From the NCBI RefSeq assembly GCF_003473485.1, contig NC_053042.1, positions 5,355,501 through 5,419,500 on the forward strand: a stretch of 64,000 nucleotides of DNA. The letters are read 5' to 3'. Below the pieces are notes generated by a model. The model made no database searches and was not told the origin of the DNA. It was given only the letters and a program-made list of their open reading frames with translations. A program made the position numbers and the translations under genes. Below are positions 1 through 11,341 of this stretch, piece by piece (the stretch's first letter is position 1; the number at the start of each line of letters is the position of its first letter). This DNA is from Medicago truncatula (lineage: Eukaryota > Streptophyta > Magnoliopsida > Fabales > Fabaceae).

Positions 1-474
1 CTATACCATGCTTAATGCGTGGACTTTGAATTTGATGCAACTTTTTGGATGCGCACGTTTTCTAATTCTAGTTAATTCCTAGTAGTATATTATACGCCAA
101 TGATTTTCTACTCTTGAATATAATAAACAGATTATATCATGTCTTTTTTAAAATAAAAAAGGCCACGCCAAAAACGATAACATAAGAATTAAATTTGATG
201 CATTTCTTTATGAGAGCAATCAACCGCTACTTGATATAAATAATGTTTAGCAATGAAACTTAATCCATTTAAAAAACATGTAAAAAGTACTCATCATGAA
301 AATTAAGGGATAAAAAGGTTACATAACATTAACAGGTATACATGAAATAAAAACAAAGAATCAATGAAGCAAAGTCAGCATTTAATAATAAAAAAAATAC
401 AGACAAAAAAATTAGGGGAGTTTTAAAACGTTAGTCGAATTTATATATTTGTACAGAAGTTCTTGAACGTCAAA

Positions 475-478
475 GACG

Positions 479-549
<71 letters not shown>

Positions 550-554
550 CGTCA
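475..554 (+). tRNA. tRNA-Leu (anticodon UAG)
   Basis: An 80-nt class II (long variable arm) tRNA. The 7-bp acceptor stem GACGGTT/AGCCGTC, the D arm with TGGCCGAGTGG, the anticodon stem CCAGA/TCTGG with loop TTTAGGC (anticodon TAG, reads CUA) and the T arm GTGGGTTCAAATCCCAC all pair. The internal A and B boxes are intact. A CAA motif just upstream and a T-run just downstream fit plant Pol III initiation and termination. There is no intron, and CCA is not encoded, as expected for a nuclear gene. It appears functional. Confidence 0.96.
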
Positions 555-651
555 ATTTTTTTGTTTTCATCATATGATGCGATGCAGAACGGAAAAATTC
601 CCACGTTATATAGGCATCTAAAAAAGAATTCCCACAAGTCAATTATGAGTA

Positions 652-676
<25 letters not shown>
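652..676. repeat. poly-T tract
   Basis: An uninterrupted T run of more than 20 bases about 100 bp after the tRNA-Leu. Its origin is unclear; it may be the tail of a minus-strand retroinsertion. Confidence 0.6.
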
Positions 677-682
<6 letters not shown>

Positions 683-1001
683 TACAGGCATCTAAAAAAG
701 AATACCATTAATTTATAAAAAAAGAAGAAAAATACCAGTAATTTATCAAAAAAAATAAAATCATTGTGCATTATTTGAAAGAAAAAAATTATTTTCAAGT
801 GCACATATATTAATTAAAAATATCATTATTTAATGAACTAGATCATTAACTTTATCAAACACTTCCCTTCAAAAAGAAAAACATTATCAAACACAACTTA
901 TCTACCACCTACTACTATTTTTTATCAAACATTAGCCCAGATAATGGGAAAAATAAGTGGAAAAAAAAAAAAAGAATGGTGATTAAAAAAGATAGGAAGA
1001 T

Positions 1002-1325
1002 TTTAAACTATATTTTGGTTGGGAAGTTTGGGACTATCTCATGTGCACATAGAACTAGATTGTAAATTAGTGGTTGACAGCATAAGTGATAGGACTAAAA
1101 ATCAAGCCGAATTTTACAATATTATTACCGCATGTAGAATCCTATAACAACAATTTCCAAACTTTAAGATAAATTTTGTTAGAAGACAAGCGAATTCGGT
1201 CGCCCATTGCTTAGCAAGGGAGGCAAAATTGTGTGCTCGTCACCACGTTTTCAATTTGATTCCATCTTGTATTGCTACTATTTTAAGGAATAAAATAATA
1301 TGAGTTTTTGTTTGTAAAAAAAAAA
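1002..1325 (+). mobile_element. 5'-truncated L1-type LINE (RNase H tail) with TSD
   Basis: The plus strand reads as the end of a plant LINE RNase H-like domain, including HIELDCKLVVDSISDR and FVRRQANSVAHCLAREA. One in-frame TAA lies at about 1145, and a terminal TGA is followed by an A-run. The 11-bp direct repeat GATAGGAAGAT at 991-1001 and 1326-1336 flanks it and is read as the target-site duplication. It is a dead, severely truncated copy. Confidence 0.8.
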
Positions 1326-1439
1326 GATAGGAAGATAGAGAATCAAGTGACTCTTCTTCTCCAAAGTGAGACAATCCCTTACCTAGTGGAATTGTTTTTT
1401 ATAGGTATTTTTTTTAAGAAAATGTTTTTTTAAGATGAA

Positions 1440-1770
1440 ATATATATTAACATCGTTTCTGAAGCATAAGGTGTATCAAAAGAAGACGGTAATAGTTTAC
1501 AAACATAGAACCATAAAAAAAAATAGGCTAACCAATGTCGAGACAAGCAAGCGGGCATAACAATCAACTATGAACCCCTAACACATAAATGTCATTAGCC
1601 GATTTCATCCACCAATTCAAATGAATTTTTACTTTCTCCAACAATTGATGAATATTATTTTCCTTGTTGCTAAAAAACCTATTATTTCGTTCATTCCACA
1701 AAACTCAAACACATAGAAGCCAAAGGAGTTGCAGAAACGATCGGCGCAATGTTGAACCACCTGTTGAAAA
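1440..1770 (-). mobile_element. L1-type LINE fragment (C-terminal zf-RVT/tail region)
   Basis: The minus strand translates to WNERNNRFF, then NIHQLLEKVKIHLNWWMK and SANDIYVLGVHS, followed by a stop. This is the conserved tail of plant L1 elements after the zinc-binding RT-associated domain. The plus-strand fragment at 49.54-49.95 kb carries the same motif. No intact frame remains. Confidence 0.65.
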
Positions 1771-2000
1771 AGTGAAATGAACAAAATGATTAGAAATGCA
1801 ATACGGATCAGTCGCCAAAATTCTGACCGATCACGAACTAAGAAAACATTAACAAATGCTCCAAGGACATTGTTTAAGCATTTAAAAGAAACATTTTTTT
1901 TTTTTTTTATAGAAAATGATGTAATTACTACTTTGACAGATATTTGACTTATATTTTCAAGACAATTTTTGTTGAATATATTCCTTAAACAATGTCTTTA

Positions 2001-2330
2001 GAGCATCCACAATGGTGAGGTCTTCACAATAAGACCTTGTACCTAATAGGTACTCCATTGTGAAAAAAAAAAATTGGAGGTCTTAAAAGATACAAGGTCT
2101 AACTTAAGACCCCATTCTTAAATGGGCTCACATCACTTTTTATTAAAATAATAATTTTCATGGCTATTAAATAATATTTGTGGGACCCTATTAGACCTTT
2201 TGTTAGAGGATCTTCATTGGAGTAGTTGAGTACCTATTAAGTACTATTATTAAAAAAATATTAAAAAGTGATGTGTCCATATGAGACTCATTTAAAAACT
2301 CAAAGTTGAGGGTCTTCTTTGTGAATGCTC
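2001..2330. mobile_element. Tourist-like (PIF/Harbinger) MITE
   Basis: A 330-bp non-coding element. The left end GAGCATCCACAATGGTGAGG is inverted at the right end (TTTGTGAATGCTC). TTA on both sides (1998-2000, 2331-2333) matches the 3-bp TSD of PIF/Harbinger MITEs. The interior contains further inverted GGTCTT/AAGACC segments. Confidence 0.75.
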
Positions 2331-2333
2331 TTA

Positions 2334-5280
2334 TAGCACTTGTTAATATAATTTTTTTATCTATAAATAAATCGTACTCCATTTGCACTTGTTAGTATAA
2401 CTTTTTTTATCTATAAATAAATCGTACTACATTAAAATTTTGATACATCTGACTTGAGGTATGTGTTGATTGTAGTCCCTCTAACTTGTTTTTTATATGT
2501 GCCCCTTCAATTTTAAGTTATTTCAATTAAGACCCTTAAACTATTTTAAAATTTATTCACTTAAAACTCACCAATTAAATAAAATCTATGGAATCATATG
2601 GGTGTTGTGGCGTAGTTGTTGTCCACACAGTATAAGGTGGCATGAAGCTGAATTGCATGACATTTGGCTTCTTCAACAACAAACTTCTCACAAACACAAC
2701 ACACCTTTTGTTCAGTCCTCACACGTTCTCTGAGTGCCCATCTGTCTCCAAATCACGGTGTCATATGCTATATTTCCAAATTCCAACTCTCTCGTCTTTA
2801 CTCTTTACATCCACACACACCTTTCATCACCTCACTCACTTCACTTAGCCAGCTAGTTGAACAATTATGTGCATCTTTGGATTTACTTTTGGAATAACAA
2901 AAGATATTTCAAAGAATTAAAATTGTTTCTGGTGTATTTGTAGGTTTTTCATTATAATTGATTTTGATTTGGGGTTAAGATTTATAATTTTTGCATTCAA
3001 ACGTAATTTTTATTTTCCATTTTATTGTTTAATTTTTCTTTTGAAATTGAGTCGGATTTTTTTTTTTATCTAAACATAGATTAATTTAAACCTAAAACTA
3101 AACAAATACTATTAAAGAAAAGTGTGAATACGCTGGGTTGGAAATCAGATTTTTCTTGAATAGGATAGCCCTAATTTAAAAAAAAATTAAAGCATAATTC
3201 TAACATATTTGTCACAAAACCAGGGATAGATTGTTCAAGGGAGCAACGGGAGATAAATGCAAGATTCACTTGGAAATATAAGTAAATTTTCCAGCACACA
3301 CTAATTCCGACCAAGTTCCTCAGGGCATAGGAGAAGCTCGAGAACTACGCTTGAAGCTTCATTCAGATCAATTCCAGCCGCCGCTACCCATATCAATCTG
3401 TCATGGCTCGACCCTCATCCTTAACAGCTACGGATTCTCCGGGCAGCCATGTTACTCAATGTGTTTCTTTAAATTTGTCCTCACGTTTTTAAAAGTCTGA
3501 CCAGTTGTATTAACTTGTTTATTAGTTTGTTTTATGTTAATTGTTAAGGCTTTGAGGAATGTCTTGGACACTTTCTTTTTAACATTTCCTTTAACAATCA
3601 ATCTTTTATTGGATAATTGTAATAAAAAATAATTATTGGATGAAATTCATGTGAAGATCACATTTTAGAAATAGATATCACATATGGATTTCGTCCGATA
3701 AAATTTATAATTTTACCTTCAAACTGCATTTTATATTTTAATTTATTGTTCAATTATTTTCACATTAAGTAAAACCAAACTTTCTGTCCTACATAGATCA
3801 TTTTTTCTCTCAATTCAATTTTACAAAATTAATTATCGTCACGCTGAAACCAAACAAACATTAGAGTTTAAAACTCATTGCCATACTTTCATTTCTTTCA
3901 CCGCAAGAAAATCTTTGTTTTACGGCGGCAAAAAACGCTCGTAAACACAAAAGCTCAGTTGGAACAAACCAAATTCCTAAGGTTTTTTGATGGGTTCAAT
4001 GGCATCAAACACAAGTTAGTCAGAAACCATTTCTGACATATGAGTCAAGGTTGAGAACGTTGATACTATTTTTTTAAGGTTTTGCTAACCAGTGATAGAA
4101 AATTTTCATTAAAAACAACAATTTTTTAACTTTCATAAAGTTAAATATTTCATTTTTCACCGATTTCCAATGCATAATCTATGTATTAATCTTCTTAATA
4201 ATTAGAAAAAAGTTATAAGAAGCATAATTATCACTCAAAATTATTTGAAAAGACTGCATCACATGAAGATAGATGAATAACTTGTTTATCGTTGACAAAC
4301 AATAAAAAATGTGCATACTTGGACTTAATTTTCAACATTGTGTTTAGTTCCAAAACCTTAATACATGTGTATTGAAGAAACTTCTTTCCACAACGATTTT
4401 GAAAGTTAAAGTTGTTATATGCTCTTGTTGTGCTCAATTGTGGAGTGAGTGAGAGAAGTTACTAGAGATTGTGGTGAGTGTTGCCTTCGTGGGGCGTTAC
4501 AGGTCGAGGCTGTGAACTCCCCCAAGAGGGGAGAATGGGAAGAAGAAGGGGTGCGGAAGTGAGAACATTGATTTGAATATTGGATAGGAATCTATCAAGA
4601 AATAGAATATTTTAGTTTGAGATTTTTGAATAAGTTATAAAGTAAGCTTCAATGCATTGAATGTAAGCTAAAATGCACATTTGCCTCTCCCCAAATTTCC
4701 AACACTACCGAATTTAGTCCGTTATTTTGAAAATCGCACTTTTAGCCTCCACTTTTAACCACGTGTTACTCTATTTCTTTTTACTTGGTAAACAACTTTA
4801 TATCACTGTTAGGTTAGTAATACGTTGTTTTTTCCCCATAGAAATAGTATGTTTTTGTACACCAAAAACAAAACACTACTAACACGTGCTTGAGTTATCT
4901 TCAAGTGGAGATAAGTGGAAGTTCTACAGAACTAACAAAATAAGTGACTTACTAAGTATTATGCAAAATTACCAAATAGTATTAATTTTGATCTGATAAT
5001 TTCCTAGGTTACTATGTGTATCTTTTCTCGTGTATGATTGCCTCAACATGTTTATCGTTGAGAAGAACTTATTGTATTATGACATAGTAATAAAATCTTG
5101 CAGATAATTTCTTAGTTCAATAATTACACGCCTCAAGTTTATTGTCTTACGGTCATCTGCAATAACAAAAATTAAATCTATTGTTTTCCACCATTTATGC
5201 TAGTAGAGAATACTTTGTCTTATTTTGTAATAATTTCTAGGGGTCGTTTTTGCAAAAGGTTCAACACTCACAAAAAATCA
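2334..5280. other. Intergenic region without a recognisable gene
   Basis: AT-rich DNA with only short, unconvincing open frames. The stretch 3230-3460 is more GC-rich and could be a decayed gene or repeat piece, but I cannot identify it. Two loosely similar AT-rich segments near 2940-3110 and 3690-3830 may be old copies of one repeat. Confidence 0.5.
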
Positions 5281-5415
5281 ATACCCAAGAAAATATCTTG
5301 GGTATTAGTTTATTAATATTATTATTAGATAATATTAGTATTATTGCTATTATTAGTATTGGTTGTTAGGTAGTATTAATTTAAATATTTGTATTTATTA
5401 AAAAAAATAGGTAAG

Positions 5416-5560
5416 GAGATTATAAATTGTGTAAACAATCAAGTTAGTATTTGTTTCTATGCACTCAAACATTCTAAGAGATTATAAATATGAAATTGTG
5501 TAAACAATCAAGTTAGTATTTGTTTCTATGCACTCTCAAACATTCTAAGAGATTATAAAT
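5416..5560. repeat. Two-copy tandem duplication, period 69 bp
   Basis: The unit containing AATTGTGTAAACAATCAAG and TTTGTTTCTATGCACTC is repeated once with a shift of 69 bp, with small differences. It is non-coding. Confidence 0.8.
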
Positions 5561-6431
5561 ATTTCAAAAAAAATTATGACTTTATCGACCGTTACTCAAG
5601 TCCCATTGTCAACACTTGTTAGTTGATTTGGCAAGTTAAGTGCCAACGTGTAATTAATTTCTCACGAGTTGGTCCATATATTTGTCCAATTACTATCAAA
5701 TTGATCTCTTCCATAATGAAAAACATTTGATCCAACATAGTCAATACAATGTTATTGATTATGTCAACTTATGTAGCCACAAAAACATAATGTACCATGA
5801 TAAAATCACAACCATTTCATAAAAAGTTGATACATTCTTCATTCATTACCACAACATATACATTCATAAATGGATTCAATGAACAACAACAAACCAGAAA
5901 CTGTGCAAAATATGGTCCCTCCTAAATCCCAAAACACTTTCTCATTTGATCCTTCATAACAAGACAAGGTTGTCCTACTATCCTCACTTACAATTGAAAT
6001 ACAAGATAAAAACGAGCAAAGTAAAACTCATCAAAGTGACAAAATTTTAGCATTCTAAACTCAACTAAAACTCCTTCAAATTTGAGTATGACATCTATCC
6101 CCAAGACTCTCATTCTCTCCTTGTCTGATTGATCATTGTTATTCAATCCTCCCTCTCTTTGAAGGTGAGTATGACATCTATCCCCAAGTTATAGAGAGCT
6201 CAATCTAACATATCTTCGATTTGGAGTTTCAGATTTGGAATCTGCATGGACATTGGGAGCTCAGTTCAGTTCTAGATCTCAAAGTGTATAGGCATTGTTA
6301 CGCAAGCTTTGCTTTTCTCCTTCTTATCATCTAATTTGATTCCGATTTTGGGGAGACGGGTTAACATCACATTTCTTGTTCTTTGATGTGAGAAATGCCA
6401 TGCGGATATCGTTTTTTATGTTTAACACCAT
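5561..6431. other. Intergenic region without a recognisable gene
   Basis: No coding signal seen. The string GAGTATGACATCTATCCCCA occurs twice (near 6085 and 6165), a short local duplication. Confidence 0.5.
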
Positions 6432-6526
6432 ATTTATATAGAGTAGTGATATTTGAACAACCATTTCATACAATTTTTGGTGACAACTTTTTTTCTCTCT
6501 TTTCATTGATTAAAAACAATGGAGAG

Positions 6527-9500
6527 TCCATTAGAAGGATGAATGATGAGAACCAAAACGTGGGACACTCCCATGATACTCAAATGCAATTGAATTGATG
6601 TGGTTTTTACACATCAATTTCGTGTATCCTTTTATTTATTTTTTAATGATATTTATTTCTTGGAATTGTAGGGGTGCTCAAGGATTAAATTTTCGTAGAG
6701 CACTCAATAATTTTTGTCGAAAAAACAAAGTGGATGTTGTGGCTTTGCAGGAAACTAGGTGTAGCGGCAATGTTGTTCGGAAGGCAATCAAGAAACTTGG
6801 TTTTAAGAATTATATTGTTTCTGAAGCGCAAGGATTATCTGGTGGCATTTGGTTACTTTCGAATAGACAGGATATTCAATTTGAAGTGATTCAGAATAAT
6901 TTTCACTTCATCCACGTTCAAGTTAGAGAACAAGGTGTTGATCCTTGGCTTCTTACTGTGGTCTATGCGAGCCCTCGAGAGAATGAAAGAGATACAACGT
7001 GGTATCAATTAAGGGGACTTGCTACTAATATTCATGAACCTTGGATTATGATGGGGGACTTCAATGAGATTGCTAATCCTGATGAGAAAAAAGGTGGAGT
7101 TCAGCCGGACCTCAGAAAATGCCTAAAATTTTCCAATTGGATGAATGACTGTAGATTGATGGAGCTCACTACTATAGGAACCAAATTTACTTGGAGAGGC
7201 CCTAAATGGAATGGCCGTGACAGAGTTTTCAAAAAATTAGATCGTGTTCTTTGTAATGTGGAATGGAGATTAAAATATGATGAAGGTTTTGCTAAGATCC
7301 TTCCTAGAGTGCAGTCAGATCACCATCCTATTAAGGTTCTTTCGGAGGGGGAATTATCGAATGGGGGGGATCGCCCTTTCAGGTTCGAAGCGGTCTGGAT
7401 CACTCATGAGGATTTTAATAGGATGATGCATGAGAAATGGGATAGACGCTTTGATTTGCTTCATAATATTTCTAGCCTTACCCCCCCACCTAAAAGAGTG
7501 GAACACTAAAACTTTTGGAAATATCTTTAGAAGGAAGAATGAGCTTTTGGCCAGGTTAAACGGGATTCAGAATAGTCACAATTATGGGTACAGTAACTTC
7601 CTTGAGAACCTTGAGAAGGAGCTTCACGAGCAACTTGCTATAACCCTTTACCAAGAAGAGTGCCTTTGGTTCCAAAAGTCTCGTAGCAAGTGGATTGCAG
7701 ATGGTGATCGAAATACTAAGTATTATCATTCCAAAACAATCATTAGAAGGCGTAAAAATAAAATTTTGACTCTTTGTGATGACTCTAGTGATTGGATTGA
7801 TGACCCGAATATCTTAAAGAATCTTGTGCGGAATTTCTATACGGATTTATTTAAAGAGGATACTCCTAGTCGTGACTCTATTGTTTCCTGGACCACTTAT
7901 CCAAATGTTGTGGGGAAATATCATAACAAACTTATTTCTAATGTCCAGCTTAATGAGTGCAAAAGAGCTTTGTTTGATATGGGTCCGCATAAGGCATCTG
8001 GCGAAGATGGTTACCCTGCTATCTTCTTCCAACATTGTTGGGATAAGGTTGCTGATTCTTTGTTTAACTTTGTCAAACAGGTTTGGGTAAATCATTCTCT
8101 CATTTCTTTTATTAATAATATCCTTATTGTGATGATTCCTAAAATTGAGAAACCAGAATTTGTTTCTCAGTTTAGGCCTATTTCATTATGTAATGTTATT
8201 TATAAAATTATTTCTAAAGTGATTGTTAACAGGATTAAACCTTTGCTTGATCGTATTATTTCTCCATACCAGTCTAGTTTTATTCCAGGTCGTAACATAC
8301 ACCACAACATTATTGTGGCTCAAGAAATGGTGCACGCCATGTCTAAAATGAAAGGTAAAAAAGACTTCATGTCTATCAAAATTGATCTTTGAAAAAGCTT
8401 ATGATCGTCTTAACTGGAATTTTGTGGAGAAATGCTTAGAGGAGTGTAAGTTTCCCCCACAAATCATTCATCATTGCATTTCGTCCCCATCGTACAAAAT
8501 CATGTGGAATGGTGAAAAAACTGATACTTTTTATCCCACTAGAGGAATTAGGCAAGGAGACCCCCTTTCCCCTTATCTTTTTGTCATTTGTATGGATAAA
8601 TTGTCTCACATGATAGCTGATCAGGTAGAAGCAAAATATTGGATTCCTATGCACGCAGGCATGTATGGTCCACAAATATCTCATTTACTTTTTGCTGATG
8701 ATCTTCTTCTTTTTGCAGAGGCCTCAATTGAACATGCTCATTGTGTTTTGCACTGCCTTGATATTTTTTGTCAAGCCTCTGGTCAAAAGATAAATAGAAA
8801 TAAAACTTGTGTATATTTCTCCAAGAATGTTGATACCCAACTTCACGAGGATATTTTACATCACACAGGGTTTAATCAGGTCAATAGCTTGGGCATGTAT
8901 CTTGGGGCTAATCTTGCTCCTGGAATGAGTTTGAGAGGCAAGTTTAATAATATTGTTAACAAAATTCAGAGCAAGTTGAATGGTTGGAAGCAACAATGTT
9001 TAAGTTTGGCAGGTACGATCACTCTCGCTAAGTCTCTTATAAGCACAATTCCTTACTACCATATGCAATATGCTAAAATTCCCAAGACAATATGTGATGA
9101 GATTGATAAAATTCAGCGGGGTTTCATTTGGGGAGACTCTGATCAAGGTAGGAAAGCCCATCTTATTAGTTGGGATGTTTGTTGCCTGCCTAAAGCTGAT
9201 GGCGGTCTTGGATTTCGACAAACTCATAAGATGAATGAAGCTTTTCTCATGAAGATCCTTTGGAATTTGATTAAAAATCCAGAAGACCTTTGGTGTAGAG
9301 TTCTTCGCAGCAAATATGGTCGTACTGATGACCTCATTGCTAGCATTAGTGCGCAACCTTACGATTCTCCTCTTTGGAAAGCCTTGGTAAATATTTGGAA
9401 TGATTTTAAAGGTCATGTGGTGTGGAATATTGGGGATGGTCGTAATACTAACTTTTGGCTAGATAAGTGGGTTCCTAACAATGGATCACTTATGTCTATA

Positions 9501-10739
9501 GGTAACCAGACCTACATGGATATAACTCTATTGGTTAGGGATGTTCTTAGTCCTTCTAGAGATTGGAACATTGATTTCCGCATAAATAACTTGCCAACTG
9601 ACACTGTTAATCAAATTCTTGCGCTTCCAATCCCTAATGATGATGATGGTCCAGACACTATTGGGTGGGGTGGAACCAATACCCACCATTTCACAGTTCA
9701 AAGTGCTTATTCTTTGCAACATCAGGATTTTCCGATTTTGGAAGGTGACAGGAAAAGTATTTGGAAGGAGCAAATGGGGTGGTGGAATCTCTCCTACTTG
9801 CCCGTGTTGTGGAAATGAAGATGAAATTGTTCTTCATGTGCTTCGCGATTGCATCCACGCTACCCAGGTATGGCTTTACATCGTTCCATATGATTTTATA
9901 ACTAATTTCTTTTCTTTCGATTGCAGGGATTGGTTCTTCAATAACCTCATCAAGAAAGACATTGGGACGAACACTTTAAGTTGGAAGACAACTTTCATGA
10001 CAACATGTTGGTACTTGTGGAAGTGGAGGAATAAAACTATTTTTGAAGCTGATTTTATTAGGCCGAACAACCCAATTTCTTTAATTTGGAGATTTGTCCA
10101 AAATATTGAAGATTGTAACTTGGAGCATGTTCATATTGGTCGAAAGTTGAAGGAAATCATCTATATAGGTTGGAAGCGGCCTCGAGAAGGTTGGATCAAG
10201 CTTAATAGTGATGGTGCTTGCAAGGATATGGGGGTTATTGCTGGATGTGGCTGCCTTTTTCGTGATTCAAACGGTAGATGGATCAAAGGCTACACTAAGA
10301 AGATTGGAGCTTGTGATGCCTTACATGCTGAGATGTGGGGACTATATTTGGGTTTGGACATGGCTTGGAGGGAACATTACTCTCATCTTATAGTGGAAAG
10401 TGAATCAAAGATTTTGATCGACATGATTTCTGATAATTTCAAGTTCAATGGAAATATTCCTGTTTTAGTTTACCGTATCCGGAATCTGCTGAAGATGAGT
10501 TGGAATGTTCAACTCAACCATACTTGGCGTGAAGGAAATAGGAGTGCTGATTGGCTCGCTAATTTAAGCATTTCTACATATCATTTTAATTTTCTTGTGT
10601 TGGAGTCTCCTCCTTGTGAGGTCAAAAGAATCATTTTTGATGATTTATCCAGGACTTGCATGCCTAGGAATGTTCGATTAACTTCTTAATTTTGTTTACT
10701 TTTGGGCTTTGCCCTCTCTTGTATCAAAAAAAAAAAAAA
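6527..10739 (+). mobile_element. L1-type LINE with RNase H, 5'-truncated in ORF1
   Basis: A 4.2-kb non-LTR retrotransposon. It starts in the last ~24 codons of what looks like ORF1 (ending at 6597), carries ORF2, and ends in an A-run at 10725-10740. The 9-bp repeat AATGGAGAG at 6518-6526 and 10740-10748 is its probable TSD. That target lies inside the Mutator-type MITE, so the LINE is the younger insertion. Related decayed tails lie at 1.0, 23.2, 49.5 and 55.9 kb. Confidence 0.9.
6595..10689 (+). pseudogene. LINE ORF2: endonuclease, reverse transcriptase, zinc finger, RNase H (broken)
   Basis: The probable start is the Met before IFISWNCRGAQG (about 6649). Domains in order: APE-type endonuclease (ISWNCRG, LQETRC, MMGDFNE, SDHHPI); reverse transcriptase (RPISLCNVIYKIISK, IDL/EKAYDRLNW, RQGDPLSPYLF, catalytic FADD near 8693); zf-RVT (CPCCGNEDE then HVLRDC); and a C-terminal RNase H (SDGACK, HAEMWGLYLGL, WREGNRSADWLAN). 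Three lesions are visible: a frameshift at the seven-C run 7481-7487; an extra T at 8388-8390 that splits IDL from EKAYDRL; and a frame change with apparent loss of some 20-25 residues near 9755-9785, just before the zinc finger. The RNase H position usually Asp in VESDS reads VESES here. The copy cannot mobilise itself. Confidence 0.93.
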
Positions 10740-10842
10740 AATGGAGAGAAAAAAAGGAAGAGAGAGAATAAGATGATAATATGAGTCTGATAGAGGAAGT
10801 TGTCACAAAGTGGTTGTACAAATATCATTTCTCATTTATATA

Positions 10843-11341
10843 AGGTTTAGATACCACGTTAATTTTTTATTAATTTTTCTCTCTTCCAATCACAACAAAG
10901 AGTTGACACCATATTCCTACACCGTATAAAAATGTACAACTTGGTAACTTTTTCATGTAACTGAGAGGGGAAAAAACATTGTATCTAATCTAAACCATGT
11001 ACAAATACGTGTTAGACATGATATTTCTCTAATTAATAATACCTAATAAATACAACCAAAAAAATCAATTAACATGTAAAAAGCTAGACAGTTTATATAC
11101 ATCATATGACCATTAAAGGATGGATATAAGGACAAAAAACAAAAAAACTGTATGCAAACTTCCATTTGAAGAACGACAAATTCCAATCTTCACACTCTGC
11201 AATCCTCACTATGCTAATCAATCAAGACCGTTTCATGGATTGAATTCAGCACCAAACTAACTAACCACTCCTATGTTATACTCATGATGTTAGCACCCAA
11301 AAAAGGACAGGTCAGACAATATAGTTATTTACTTGTCAATT
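10843..11341. other. Intergenic / 3' region of the QWRF gene
   Basis: AT-rich DNA between the MITE and the stop codon of the minus-strand QWRF gene. It probably includes that gene's 3' UTR. No other feature seen. Confidence 0.5.

Larger units (their letters stand above)
6441..10833. mobile_element. Mutator-type MITE split by a LINE insertion
   Basis: The left terminal inverted repeat GAGTAGTGATATTTGAACAA (from 6441) is mirrored at the right end, TTGTACAAATATCATTTCTC (to 10833). A perfect 9-bp direct repeat ATTTATATA flanks the whole (6432-6440 and 10834-10842), the TSD length of Mutator-like elements. Without the LINE the MITE would be 6441-6526 plus 10749-10833, about 171 bp. This matches the intact 183-bp relative at 16996-17178, which has the same termini and the same internal GACAAC/GTTGTC motif. 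Confidence 0.88.
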
